This document shows positions 1-6,348 of a stretch of DNA of 6,615 bases, in pieces. Source of the DNA: Alphaproteobacteria bacterium (GTDB taxonomy: Bacteria > Pseudomonadota > Alphaproteobacteria > UBA3830); NCBI GenBank assembly GCA_025998735.1, contig BNWJ01000073.1, positions 1 to 6,615 on the forward strand. The letters run 5' to 3'. Positions within the stretch are counted from its first letter, which is position 1, and each line of letters begins with the position of its first letter. The notes under the pieces were generated by a model. It worked only from the letters and a program-made list of their open reading frames with translations. It did no database searches and was not told where the DNA came from. A program made the position numbers and the translations under genes.

Positions 1-48
1 TTCTATGACTTTTGCTAAACCTGCAACCGCTCCTGTTTTTAGTCTCAT
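1..48 (-). CDS. N-terminal 16 codons of an unidentified gene (runs off the left edge)
   Basis: On the minus strand an ATG at 48-46 opens a frame that stays open to the window edge and reads MRLKTGAVAGLAKVIE. A GGAG Shine-Dalgarno motif lies at 58-55 with a 6-base spacer, and a good sigma70-type promoter lies further upstream at 109-82, so a real gene start is likely. The 16 residues are too few to assign a family and I do not recognise them. The gene is divergent from the ISAs1 transposase at 196, and its promoter region looks intact, so the ISAs1 left end must lie to the right of about 110. Confidence 0.5.
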   Translation of the reverse strand, partial: MRLKTGAVAGLAKVIE

Positions 49-81
49 CTAAAACTCCAATTATCTCTAAAAATTATTGGA

Positions 82-109
82 ATTATAGCATATTCTTAAC
101 TATTGTAAA
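82..109 (-). promoter_or_regulatory. Sigma70-type promoter for the left-edge gene
   Basis: Read on the minus strand there is a -35 box TTTACA (109-104), a 16-base spacer, and a perfect -10 box TATAAT (87-82). Transcription would begin near 75 and reach the GGAG and ATG at 58-46 with a short leader. The agreement with consensus and the spacing support it; no experiment does. Confidence 0.55.
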
Positions 110-195
110 AACTCACGGGGTGGTAAGTATGATGACTAAACATTTTCGATAGAAAGAGGTAATATGTATTAAGTTTTTCTACTGGTAGTGTAAAA

Positions 196-1176
196 ATGAC
201 AGCAAGAGAGAAGTTCGAAACCATTGAAGATCCAAGACATCCAAGCTATGTGGAGCACAAACTTTCGGACATATTAACAATTATAATGTGCGGCATGTTA
301 TGCGGATTAGACACGTTGAGCGGCCTGGTCATCTATGCGGATGGGCGGTCTGCATTTTTAAAAGAACATTTTGGAATAGCCAAGATTCCCTCAAAAGCGA
401 CCCTCAGTCGTGTATTGAGCATAGTTAATGGCGCGAAAATAGCAAGTGTCATAATTGATGTAATGAGAGAGAATATTGTAGATTTCGGCCAAGTAATAGC
501 GGTTGACGGTAAGGCGATTCGTGCAACAGCGGAGAAAGGAAAACCGCACTCAGCTCTGCAGATTTTAACTGCGTATTTTACTGAATCTGGAGTAACTTTT
601 GGGCAAAAAACGATTCATGAAAAAACGAATGAGATACCAGTTTTTCAAGAAATGCTCGAGTATTTGGATGTGTCCGAGAAAACGATAACCGCCGACGCCA
701 TGCATTGCCAAAAAGAAACTTGCAAGAAGATCGTTGCAAAAAAAGGTAATTATGTCTTTGGACTGAAAGAAAATCACAAAAATTTTTACGACGACATTCG
801 ACACTATTTCGAAAGCGGAATGAATTGCGATAACATAGAAACATTTGAATCACCGATTGAAAATGCTCGTGGTCGAGTCGAAAGAAGGATTTGCTCGAAA
901 ATCATTGACATAAGCTGCCTTGGTAATCTGAAAGAGTGGAAAGGCCTCAAAACTGTCTTTGCAGTCAGAAGAATTGTGAGCGACAAACATAAAACAACAG
1001 ACGAAACGAATTATTACATTACAAGTTTGTCTGAAACTCCAGAGAAATTGCTTGCAATCACGCGAGAACATTGGAAAATCGAGAACTTGCATTGGATGCT
1101 TGATGTTGTATTTTCGGAAGACGACTGCCAAATTCAGGAGAGTTTTCAGGCAAATATAGTCGAAAAAGCTTCATAA
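196..1176 (+). pseudogene. ISAs1-family DDE transposase, C-terminus replaced by IS1
   Basis: This is a cut-and-paste transposase of the ISAs1 family. The N-terminal associated domain is present (IEDPRHPSYVEHKLSDIL, residues 10-27), followed by the RNase H-like catalytic domain. The catalytic triad is visible: D104 in AVDGKAIR, D167 in TADAMHCQKE, and E296 in HWKIENLHWMLDVVF. The family usually runs to about 360-380 residues, but genuine ISAs1 sequence stops at about residue 313 (base 1136, after EDDCQIQ). The last 13 residues are read from the IS1 inverted repeat that begins at 1137, and the usual C-terminal LNIFRK-like segment is missing. The start at 196 is the first ATG after an in-frame stop at 160-162; no strong ribosome site precedes it. 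The triad is intact, but loss of the C-terminal helices probably leaves it inactive. No convincing ISAs1 terminal repeat could be identified to the left. Confidence 0.9.
1137..1160 (+). repeat. IS1 left terminal inverted repeat
   Basis: These 24 bases pair with the reverse complement of 1909-1932 at 21 positions; the three mismatches are consecutive at 1149-1151. This end is downstream of the transposase, and the transposase stop codon (1148-1146) lies inside it. It starts abruptly where the ISAs1 homology ends, after CAAATTCA. Confidence 0.85.
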
Positions 1177-1867
1177 TATGGCTCAAAGGCTCCATCAAAA
1201 GATAAAGAAAACAGTAGTTTCAAAGATGCATTTAGCATCTCCTCCGTTTTTGACACAATTTTCGTTCGCCGAATCATGCGTCCTAGATAATGCCCGGTAT
1301 TTGAGTTGTTTTGCTCTATCGTCGTTGTGTGCTCCTTGCCAACCACGTGATGTTCTTCAGGTAAAACTTTGGCAGATCCATTCTAGCCATTTGTGTAATA
1401 TTTACATTTTTTTAAATGTTTTACTTGGTCGTAGAGTTTTTGAAATGTTGCAACATCGTGCTTGCCTGTAACCCATGCGATAGTCTTTTTTTTACCCTAT
1501 CAACAGCTTTGAATATCCATATTTTGTTTTCTTTTCGTTTTAGAAAATGCCACATTTCATCAAACTCTATCTCCTTAATATCGTCCGAAATTTCAGGCAT
1601 CTTCGCGGTCTTTGCTCCTTTTTTTATCCAATTCATTATCGTTGTCGGAGAACATTTAAAAATCTTCTTGGCGAGAAAATTGTACGATGCCCGACACATC
1701 GTATACAAGGCTATCGCAAGAGCCTGTTTTGTCAATGTCGAGTCTTTTGTGCGTCCATCTTCTTTCTCTTGAAAATTCTTCCCGCAGTTTTTGCATTTAT
1801 ATCTCTGTTTTCCTTTGACAAAACCATTCTTGTAACTGCTATCCAATCCACAATACCTACAGTACAT
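1146..1867 (-). pseudogene. IS1-family transposase with a -1 shift and an amber codon
   Basis: Reading from ATG 1867 and allowing one -1 shift gives about 240 codons, the normal IS1 transposase length. The start MYCRYCG is chosen because GGGAG (1878-1874) precedes it by 6 bases; an upstream in-frame ATG at 1885 has no ribosome site. The N-terminal zinc finger is present (CRYC and CKNC pairs), followed by a helix-turn-helix-like segment (KIFKCSPTTIMNWIKKG). The catalytic domain has D in IEFDEMW, D in KAVDRV, and the C-terminal E in TIEQNNSNTGHYLGRM. Two lesions are seen: the frame shifts by -1 at A8 (1493-1486), after which TIAWVTGKHDVATFQKLYDQ continues, and an amber TAG at 1385-1383 interrupts YYTNG-stop-NGSAKVLP where the family has tryptophan. 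The last 66 codons (1346-1149) follow in the same frame. Confidence 0.88.
1486..1493 (-). other. A8 slippery run at the IS1 frame change
   Basis: The minus strand reads GTA AAA AAA AGA in the upstream frame. The downstream transposase frame begins at AAG (1487-1485), one base back. A run of eight A with AAA AAA codons is a plausible -1 ribosomal slippage site, and IS1 elements are known to use A-run -1 frameshifting. Here the run lies inside the catalytic domain just after the second aspartate, so it could equally be a simple indel in a dead gene. Confidence 0.5.
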
Positions 1868-1896
1868 AACACTCTCCCATTTCAATACTTATTGGC

Positions 1897-1926
1897 ATTA
1901 TATCACACACTATATTTAATTGAAAA
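1897..1926 (-). promoter_or_regulatory. IS1 transposase promoter overlapping its terminal repeat
   Basis: On the minus strand a perfect -10 box TATAAT lies at 1902-1897. A TTTTCA -35 box lies at 1926-1921 with an 18-base spacer (or TTTCAA at 1925-1920 with 17). The -35 box falls inside the terminal inverted repeat, as expected for an IS1 element, where transposase binding to the end can repress transcription. Confidence 0.5.
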
Positions 1927-1932
1927 CTCTCC
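1909..1932 (-). repeat. IS1 right terminal inverted repeat
   Basis: This is the partner of 1137-1160 with 21 of 24 positions matching. It lies upstream of the IS1 transposase and overlaps the presumed -35 box of its promoter, the usual arrangement in IS1 elements. The LRR-type sequence resumes at 1933. Confidence 0.85.
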
Positions 1933-1936
1933 AATC

Positions 1937-1970
1937 TGCGCACTCAAAAGTACTCAACGACTCCGGTAAA
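1937..1970 (-). repeat. Degenerate LRR-coding direct repeat, copy 2
   Basis: It shares the TGCGCACT end and the ACTCCGGTAAA end (plus-strand reading) with 2059-2097, in the same orientation, with small indels between. On the minus strand it encodes LPESLSTFECA. Confidence 0.6.
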
Positions 1971-2058
1971 GTGAGAGTACCGTATGATCCGCAAGGAAGC
2001 TTTAGCTTTTGTATTTTTCCTATCCGCAATACATTGTCCAGATTTTGCACTTGCGCTA

Positions 2059-2097
2059 TGCGCACTAAAGCTCTCTAATAGCTCCGACTCCGGTAAA
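2059..2097 (-). repeat. Degenerate LRR-coding direct repeat, copy 1
   Basis: This is the partner of 1937-1970 and is about 5 bases longer inside. On the minus strand it encodes LPESELLESFSA. The common ends and shared LPES codons mark it as a repeat unit of an LRR array and not as a mobile repeat. Confidence 0.6.
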
Positions 2098-2192
2098 ATA
2101 ACATTATTGAATATCCCGATAAGTTTAAGATTTTTACAACGATTCGTCTGGAGATTTAGATTTTCTCCGCTATGGTGAAGCTGCTTTTGTAC

Positions 2193-2244
2193 AGTAACAA
2201 GAGAAATGGTTTAATAACCAAAATATTAGCATTTTCTTGTTACT
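2193..2244. repeat. 52-bp palindrome just after the LRR ORF stop
   Basis: The outer arms begin AGTAACAAG and end CTTGTTACT, extending to about 15-16 bp on each side with one bulged base. The loop contains a smaller palindrome, GGTTTAATAACC. It starts 3 bases downstream of the TGA at 2250-2248. Neither strand has a T-run after the stem, so a classical rho-independent terminator is unlikely, although the stem could still end or stabilise the transcript. It may be a small inserted palindromic element: the LRR fragment on its far side comes into frame with the 788-codon ORF if exactly these 52 bases are removed. Confidence 0.6.
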
Positions 2245-2247
2245 AAC

Positions 2248-4614
2248 TCAAAGTGGCTCCACTATATCACTTGATGTTTTTAATGAATTTGGCTCATTTG
2301 GCAATATGACTGCTTCGTTCCTATAGTTTTCAAAGGTCAAATCAACCCCATCAAAAGATGATAAATCAAGCTGTTCGTCTCTCTCAAGCCTTTTTATTTT
2401 TAAACTTTTTAGTGTGTTTTTATTTATTGTAGAAAAATCAACGTATGTATCGGAATCAATTGTAAGTTTTTCCAATTTTTTTAGATTCGATAAATTTATG
2501 CCAGGCAGACTTCGCTTTACATACCCAGACAAAACCAACTCTGTAATTTCGTTTTCATCATCAAATTCTACCGTCGCATTATTGGCGTTTTCTATGTTTC
2601 CCACAACAGGATAGTTTACAATCGAAAGCATCATCCTATCATTGAGGGTGTTATTAAGTTTTGCCCCGACTTTTTGATGTATTGTAGGGTTGCTTTTATA
2701 TATGGCACGTAGTGTCTCGTAAAACTCATATATTTCTCTATAATAATCACTGCCGTCGTGATCGTTATATTTCGTGCGTATTATGTTTTCCATGAATGTT
2801 TCAAGTATTTTTACTTCGTCAGTTTTGTGATTCTTATGAGAGTCATACATGGCAACAACTGCTTTTTTCGTTAAATCGTAAAAATCACCGTTGTGTATTG
2901 AATGATCGTCTTGTGAATAGCCAAATACTTTACTGTAGATATTATCTGAGTATTCGTTATAAATATATCCAGCTAAACTTTTGATTATTTTCCCGTTAGG
3001 CGTAGCGAACGTTGTATTAGTGAGATCTATTGGAGATAAGTTTCGCGTCGGCAATTTGACGTAAGCATGACCACCAGCAAGTGCTAAAATAAACGAATAG
3101 AGCTGGCCATCTTTTCGTGCTATTTTCCACCCACTGTAAGCATTGTCTATCCTTATGTTTTCAAATGTATATTCTTTTCCTGAAATAATTTTAAATAATG
3201 TCTTGAGCTTCATGATGATGCGTTTATTCGTGTTATTTTCAACTATTTTTTTGTCAAGCTCTTTGGGATTAATACCAAGAACGCATGAAATTGCATTGAT
3301 GATGTTGCCAATTGTAGCACCTATCGCGTTTTTATCTCCTATCATATCGCGATAAACACCAGTACAGCCGTATTCAATTCCATTTCCTAAATTATATACA
3401 ACTCTATTCCAGAGATCTCTAGCAGGAGCATCTCCACAGTTTGGATTTAATTTATAGGTCTTATAAAATTCTTCTAATTTATTGATTCTATCCGGAATCT
3501 GCCCTATAAAACATTCCTCACAAAAAGCAAACACACGTGTTTTTAATGCAGCTGCTGCCCTTCCGTCGAAATTTTCTATGCCGTTCTTTCCAAGGACAAA
3601 ATTAAAAATATGCCTGATGGCCGTTTCAACACAATCACTAAATTTCAAAACTCTTTTTTGCTCCGCAAAATCAATTATAATTTCCTTACCTTCGTTATCG
3701 TATGCTGCAGCGTATAGGTACTCGACTGGATCATCATATGGCATATCAGGCGGAAGAATAGTGATAAGACTATCACGCATTTTTTTTGCAAAATTTACTG
3801 TTTCCGACGTGCTTTTATTATTTTCATCCTTAATATATTTTTCGGTAAATATTTGCTCTCTCATATTCGAGTACACTTTTAGAAACGCTCTCATATCATC
3901 TGTAGAAGAAAAAACGCTAGCAGCGAAAGCCAACAGAAAATGTTCAACCGCATATTCGTGCAAATATTTTTCATCTTGTATGGCACCATAGATATCATCC
4001 ACGCTTATCATTGTTTTGTTGATCAAGTCAAACAAAAAATTGCCTTCATACATCTGATTCTTTAATTTGTTGTTTAAGTTAATTATTCGACTAGGAGTAT
4101 TCTCAAATTCAATGTTGCCAAATTCTCCCTCTGTACGTGTTTCGTGAACTTTTCCTTCTAGATCGCCTCCGATACATTGAGATGCGTTTTGAGCACTTTT
4201 TAGTTTATGTCTAGCACTATTTGCTTTCTGCTCAGCCAGTCTAAATTTTAGCCTAGCTTCTTCGAGTCTTTCTTTCTCTCCATCTTTAAAGCATTGTTTT
4301 GCATTATAAGCGTTTTTCGCAATATTTTTTTCAAGTGCTTTTAATTCTTGCTGTGCTTCTTTTTTGATTTTTTGGAGATCTTCAGTACCCTGTGTTTTTT
4401 TCAGAACTTCAAGTTCAACGTTTTTTGCTCCACCAAGTTTTTCTTTTGACTCTCTTTTAGTTTTCCAATTTATTTCCGTTATTGAATTTAAATCGCAATA
4501 ACCACTCGTGCTATCTTTTTTTAGCTCAAGAATTCTGAGAAATTCTGTCATCACCAATAGTCTTGCTACAGATTTATACGCCTCTATTTTTTTTTGTTCA
4601 TCACAGCTCTTCAA
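2248..4614 (-). CDS. Main (C-terminal) part of a split secreted LRR protein, 788 codons
   Basis: I do not recognise a named family over most of its length. Residues about 78-145 are very rich in K, E, A and L and look like a charged coiled coil (e.g. LEKNIAKNAYNAKQ, EKERLEEARLKFRLAEQK). Residues about 180-680 form a large, probably globular region with a conspicuous G/C-containing stretch (NPNCGDAPARDLWNRVVYNL, then GIEYGCTGVYRDMIG). From about residue 690 the protein has LRR-like units (ITELVLSGYV, LKKLEKLTIDSD, LKSLKIKRLERDEQLDLSSF, AVILPNEPNSLK). There is no signal peptide of its own and no ATG at the start: the frame opens with TTG (4614-4612), which overlaps the stop of the upstream ORF as TTGA; the first internal ATG is codon 22. 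It is best read as the 3' part of the gene that starts at 5198, separated by a 17-bp tandem duplication. Coupled re-initiation at TTG is possible but would give a protein without an export signal. Confidence 0.85.
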   Translation of the reverse strand: MKSCDEQKKIEAYKSVARLLVMTEFLRILELKKDSTSGYCDLNSITEINWKTKRESKEKLGGAKNVELEVLKKTQGTEDLQKIKKEAQQELKALEKNIAKNAYNAKQCFKDGEKERLEEARLKFRLAEQKANSARHKLKSAQNASQCIGGDLEGKVHETRTEGEFGNIEFENTPSRIINLNNKLKNQMYEGNFLFDLINKTMISVDDIYGAIQDEKYLHEYAVEHFLLAFAASVFSSTDDMRAFLKVYSNMREQIFTEKYIKDENNKSTSETVNFAKKMRDSLITILPPDMPYDDPVEYLYAAAYDNEGKEIIIDFAEQKRVLKFSDCVETAIRHIFNFVLGKNGIENFDGRAAAALKTRVFAFCEECFIGQIPDRINKLEEFYKTYKLNPNCGDAPARDLWNRVVYNLGNGIEYGCTGVYRDMIGDKNAIGATIGNIINAISCVLGINPKELDKKIVENNTNKRIIMKLKTLFKIISGKEYTFENIRIDNAYSGWKIARKDGQLYSFILALAGGHAYVKLPTRNLSPIDLTNTTFATPNGKIIKSLAGYIYNEYSDNIYSKVFGYSQDDHSIHNGDFYDLTKKAVVAMYDSHKNHKTDEVKILETFMENIIRTKYNDHDGSDYYREIYEFYETLRAIYKSNPTIHQKVGAKLNNTLNDRMMLSIVNYPVVGNIENANNATVEFDDENEITELVLSGYVKRSLPGINLSNLKKLEKLTIDSDTYVDFSTINKNTLKSLKIKRLERDEQLDLSSFDGVDLTFENYRNEAVILPNEPNSLKTSSDIVEPL

Positions 4615-4632
4615 CCATCACAGCTCTTCAAC
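4599..4632 (-). repeat. 17-bp perfect tandem duplication that splits the LRR gene
   Basis: On the minus strand GTTGAAGAGCTGTGATG occurs twice in immediate succession (4632-4616 and 4615-4599) without a mismatch. With two copies the upstream frame reads LLKSCDG and then stops at TGA 4613-4611. With one copy it reads LLKSCDEQKKIEAYK straight into the 788-codon frame. A run of nine A (minus strand, 4595-4587) follows a few bases downstream and is a second possible slippage point. Confidence 0.95.
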
Positions 4633-5198
4633 AAGGAGTAAATTTTGTAACCAATGCAACCTTTGTGGTTAACAAAGTAATTAAGAGTCCCACTTACGGA
4701 TGGAAATAACAATATCTGAACTTTTTCTATTGCAGAATTTCCCTTATCTCCCTCATTCCCTTGAGCATCATAATATCTTCTATCGCCTTTTCTAAAAAAA
4801 GTTTCGTATAGCGGCAATAAAAGTGGTTTTCCATTATTTTCCATCTTTGGATTTTTTGCATTTGTCTCATAATATGGAACCAACACGGTTTTTCCATCGC
4901 CGCCTGTCTTTGGTTTTTTTAAATCTTTTTTAAAATAACCAAGTTTTTTGTTTCCACAGAACCGCACACGTTCCATGAATCCGCTCTGCAGCATAACGAC
5001 TCCCCAAAATGGCGAATAATGCCACGGGAGGGATATTATAGATTTTTCTTCTGTACTTTTTTCATTTTCTACCCCAAGCCATAAACTAAAATTCTCACCT
5101 GTACCGAAATTTCTCGGTGATAGTCCGCAGAGAGAACCCGTCAGAAAAAATAACGATAAACATATTGCTGCACAGATCTCGTTGATAATCTTGAACAT
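4611..5198 (-). CDS. Signal-peptide-bearing N-terminal part of the split LRR protein, 195 codons
   Basis: The start ATG (5198-5196) has GGAG at 5210-5207, 8 bases upstream. Residues 1-25 form a signal peptide: a short lysine-bearing N-region, the hydrophobic core ICAAICLSLFFLTGSL, and a likely cleavage near C24/G25. The cysteine there lacks a good lipobox, so export by signal peptidase I is more likely than a lipoprotein. The mature part has an internal tandem repeat of period 21: GGDGKTVLVPYYET (residues about 99-112) and ENNGKPLLLPLYET (about 120-133). The frame ends LLKSCDG-stop inside the 17-bp duplication, and 194 of its codons join the 788-codon ORF when one copy is removed. Alone it would be a small exported protein of unknown role; I know of no family match. 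Confidence 0.8.
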   Translation of the reverse strand: MFKIINEICAAICLSLFFLTGSLCGLSPRNFGTGENFSLWLGVENEKSTEEKSIISLPWHYSPFWGVVMLQSGFMERVRFCGNKKLGYFKKDLKKPKTGGDGKTVLVPYYETNAKNPKMENNGKPLLLPLYETFFRKGDRRYYDAQGNEGDKGNSAIEKVQILLFPSVSGTLNYFVNHKGCIGYKIYSLLKSCDG

Positions 5199-5206
5199 CT
5201 CTTGTT

Positions 5207-5210
5207 CTCC
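5207..5210 (-). promoter_or_regulatory. Ribosome binding site fixing the LRR gene start
   Basis: GGAG on the minus strand lies 8 bases before ATG 5198. It supports the start that yields the signal peptide and is the only strong ribosome site in the split gene; the TTG start at 4614 has only a weak GAAGAG nearby. Confidence 0.6.
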
Positions 5211-5218
5211 AACTCATC

Positions 5219-5247
5219 ATTGTAAGAGTGTATCGAAAGAAAATTAA
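5219..5247 (-). promoter_or_regulatory. Possible promoter of the split LRR gene
   Basis: On the minus strand TACAAT (5224-5219) resembles a -10 box and TTAATT (5247-5242) a weak -35 box, 17 bases apart, in an A/T-rich stretch. The gap of 119 bases between the LRR gene and the upstream transposase (5199-5317) holds nothing else that I can identify. The weak -35 makes this tentative. Confidence 0.3.
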
Positions 5248-5317
5248 AAAAAAGTAAAATATTTAGAACAAAAGTCAGTCCTGGTCATGGCAGGGCCATT
5301 TAATCCCTAACCCCGCT

Positions 5318-6327
5318 TCAAGTTAACCTGTCTATTTTGATTTTTTTAAAAATATCTTTTACTTTTTTGGTTATTTCGGCTTTATGCCAAGTTCCACATA
5401 TTCGAATTTGATGAATGGCCTTAGCAATTTCGATTATGTCGTTGGGCGAATATTTGTGCAATAATTTAGCGTCTCGCAGGCGATCGAAGAGCTTATAGTA
5501 TGCAATCATAGCGAGAAAGTTAACAAAGAGCCATCCTTCGAGAACGAATCTATTCTGCATATAAGTTTTATCAGCTTCTAGGAAATTTTTATAAGCATCA
5601 AACATGACTTCCATCTCATTTCTCTGTTTATAAATGCCATATAATTGCTCTGCAGTTTGGGACAATTTAGAGCTACGAGCGATCGTTAAAGTCCCAAATT
5701 TATGCAACCTCGGGGTGTAATCTTCTCTTGTATATCCTTCCTGTTCTTCCTTCATTCTTTGCAAATAATCCTGCTCCTCATCGACGCGTAATCGTTCGTC
5801 GAGAAACGTAATATATTTTTTCTTTGCACTTTCGTATTGGTAATACCAAATAATCCGCTTTTGATATATGAAAAATTCGTTGGTTTTTTTGAAATCCGCC
5901 TGCAACAAAGGGTTGTAATTCACTGCGGAATTGCTTCTCCTTAAGGGAACGATATATTGCACACCTCCATCCTCTAGGGTTTTCATATTTTTTTCACTAT
6001 AGAAAGCTTTATCTGCAACAAGAATGACGTTTGTCAACCCTATCTCTTTGAAACATAAGGACACCGACGAGATATCAGGAATATTTCCGTTCAGAACCAG
6101 CGTGACGCTGGACCCGTTGATTAATGCCAGTGCGGCACGCACTTGCCGAAATCGAAGCTCGGATTGTATCCAGGCACGTTGATGGCAAGTCCATCGGATG
6201 CACTCATAGCGTGTGTTGAATCCATGAGGACGAAGTTGTCCGTTTTCGCAGCGTTTTGCGGCAAAAGGGTCTTCATCCATCGAATGACGCTATCACGATT
6301 CTCTCCGACGCTTTTTAGTACGGCCGC
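5318..6327 (-). pseudogene. IS4/IS1634-type DDE transposase, N-truncated and frameshifted
   Basis: The C-terminal two thirds are in one frame from about 6130 to 5318, and the preceding part is in another frame from 6327 to 6124. The first aspartate lies in the upstream frame, in VLMDSTHAMSASDGLAINV (D codon 6222-6220), which continues PGYNPSFDFGKCV and then reaches a stop at 6123-6121. The second lies in NVILVADKAFYS (downstream frame). The signature Y-(2)-R-(3)-E-(6)-K of IS4 transposases is exact in YKQRNEMEVMFDAYK. The C-terminus follows the pattern LEGWLFVNFLAMIAYYKLFD, typical of IS4/IS1634-like proteins. The frame change falls at FGKCV/LALINGSS, where some residues also seem lost. The N-terminal domain (over 100 residues) is absent; it is replaced upstream by the end of another IS4-type element. 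The open frame of the C-terminal part extends up to ATG 6280, but its first 50 or so residues are out-of-frame translation of the same gene. Confidence 0.85.
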
Positions 6328-6348
6328 TTACCACCCGCCTTTATCTTT

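Larger units (their letters stand above)
1137..1932 (-). mobile_element. Complete IS1-family insertion sequence (796 bp)
   Basis: The element is bounded by 24-bp inverted repeats at 1137-1160 and 1909-1932, each beginning with GGAGAG when read inward, and it contains one transposase gene on the minus strand. The 796-bp length agrees with the family (E. coli IS1 is 768 bp). The 9 bases outside the two ends (CCAAATTCA on the left, AATCTGCGC on the right) do not match, so there is no target duplication. The left flank is ISAs1 transposase and the right flank is LRR coding sequence. This points to an adjacent deletion, or recombination between two IS1 copies, after insertion. Confidence 0.85.
1933..2192 (-). 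pseudogene. LRR-coding fragment, detached 3' part of the neighbouring LRR gene
   Basis: No intact gene lies here, but the minus strand keeps LRR-type coding sequence in two frames. The first frame contains CKNLKLIGIFNNVILPES followed by ELLESFSAHSAS. About 127 bases further on, a second frame reads TLTLPESLSTFECADW up to the IS1 end at 1932. Both units carry LPES plus an S/T-F-x-C/A-type tail. The first unit resembles VDLTFENYRNEAVILPNEP near the end of the 788-codon ORF, so the fragment was probably the continuation of that repeat array. The 127-base spacing equals two 21-codon repeats plus one base, which would explain the frame change between the units. IS1 cuts it off on the left. Confidence 0.6.

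Noticed and set aside
113..1351. Possible ISAs1 terminal repeats at 113-129 and 1336-1351 (CACGNGG...TGG-AAG)
   Set aside because: The right-hand copy lies inside the IS1 transposase coding sequence, so it cannot be an ISAs1 end; the similarity is chance.
1178..1772. Plus-strand open frames of 97 and 118 codons, apparently continuing the ISAs1 transposase
   Set aside because: They are antisense to the IS1 transposase, whose zinc finger, D-D-E residues and C-terminal motif are all recognised on the minus strand; no ISAs1 C-terminal motif appears in them.
2193..2244. The palindrome as a rho-independent terminator of the LRR gene
   Set aside because: There is no T-run after the stem on either strand and the stem is AT-rich; kept as a repeat with unknown role.
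3482..3991. Plus-strand open frame of 169 codons
   Set aside because: It is a shadow of the 788-codon LRR ORF on the opposite strand, with no ribosome site or recognisable domain.
5282..5307. Imperfect hairpin CCTG...CAGG after the IS4/IS1634-type transposase, as its terminator or IS end
   Set aside because: The stem is only 4-5 bp, no T-run follows, and the element's other end is lost, so no inverted repeat can be matched.
118..6336. Inverted pair GGGTGGTAAG (118-127) and CTTACCACCC (6327-6336) framing almost the whole window, suggesting a composite transposon
   Set aside because: The match is only 10 bases with poor extension; tens of such 10-mer inverted pairs are expected by chance in 6.6 kb.
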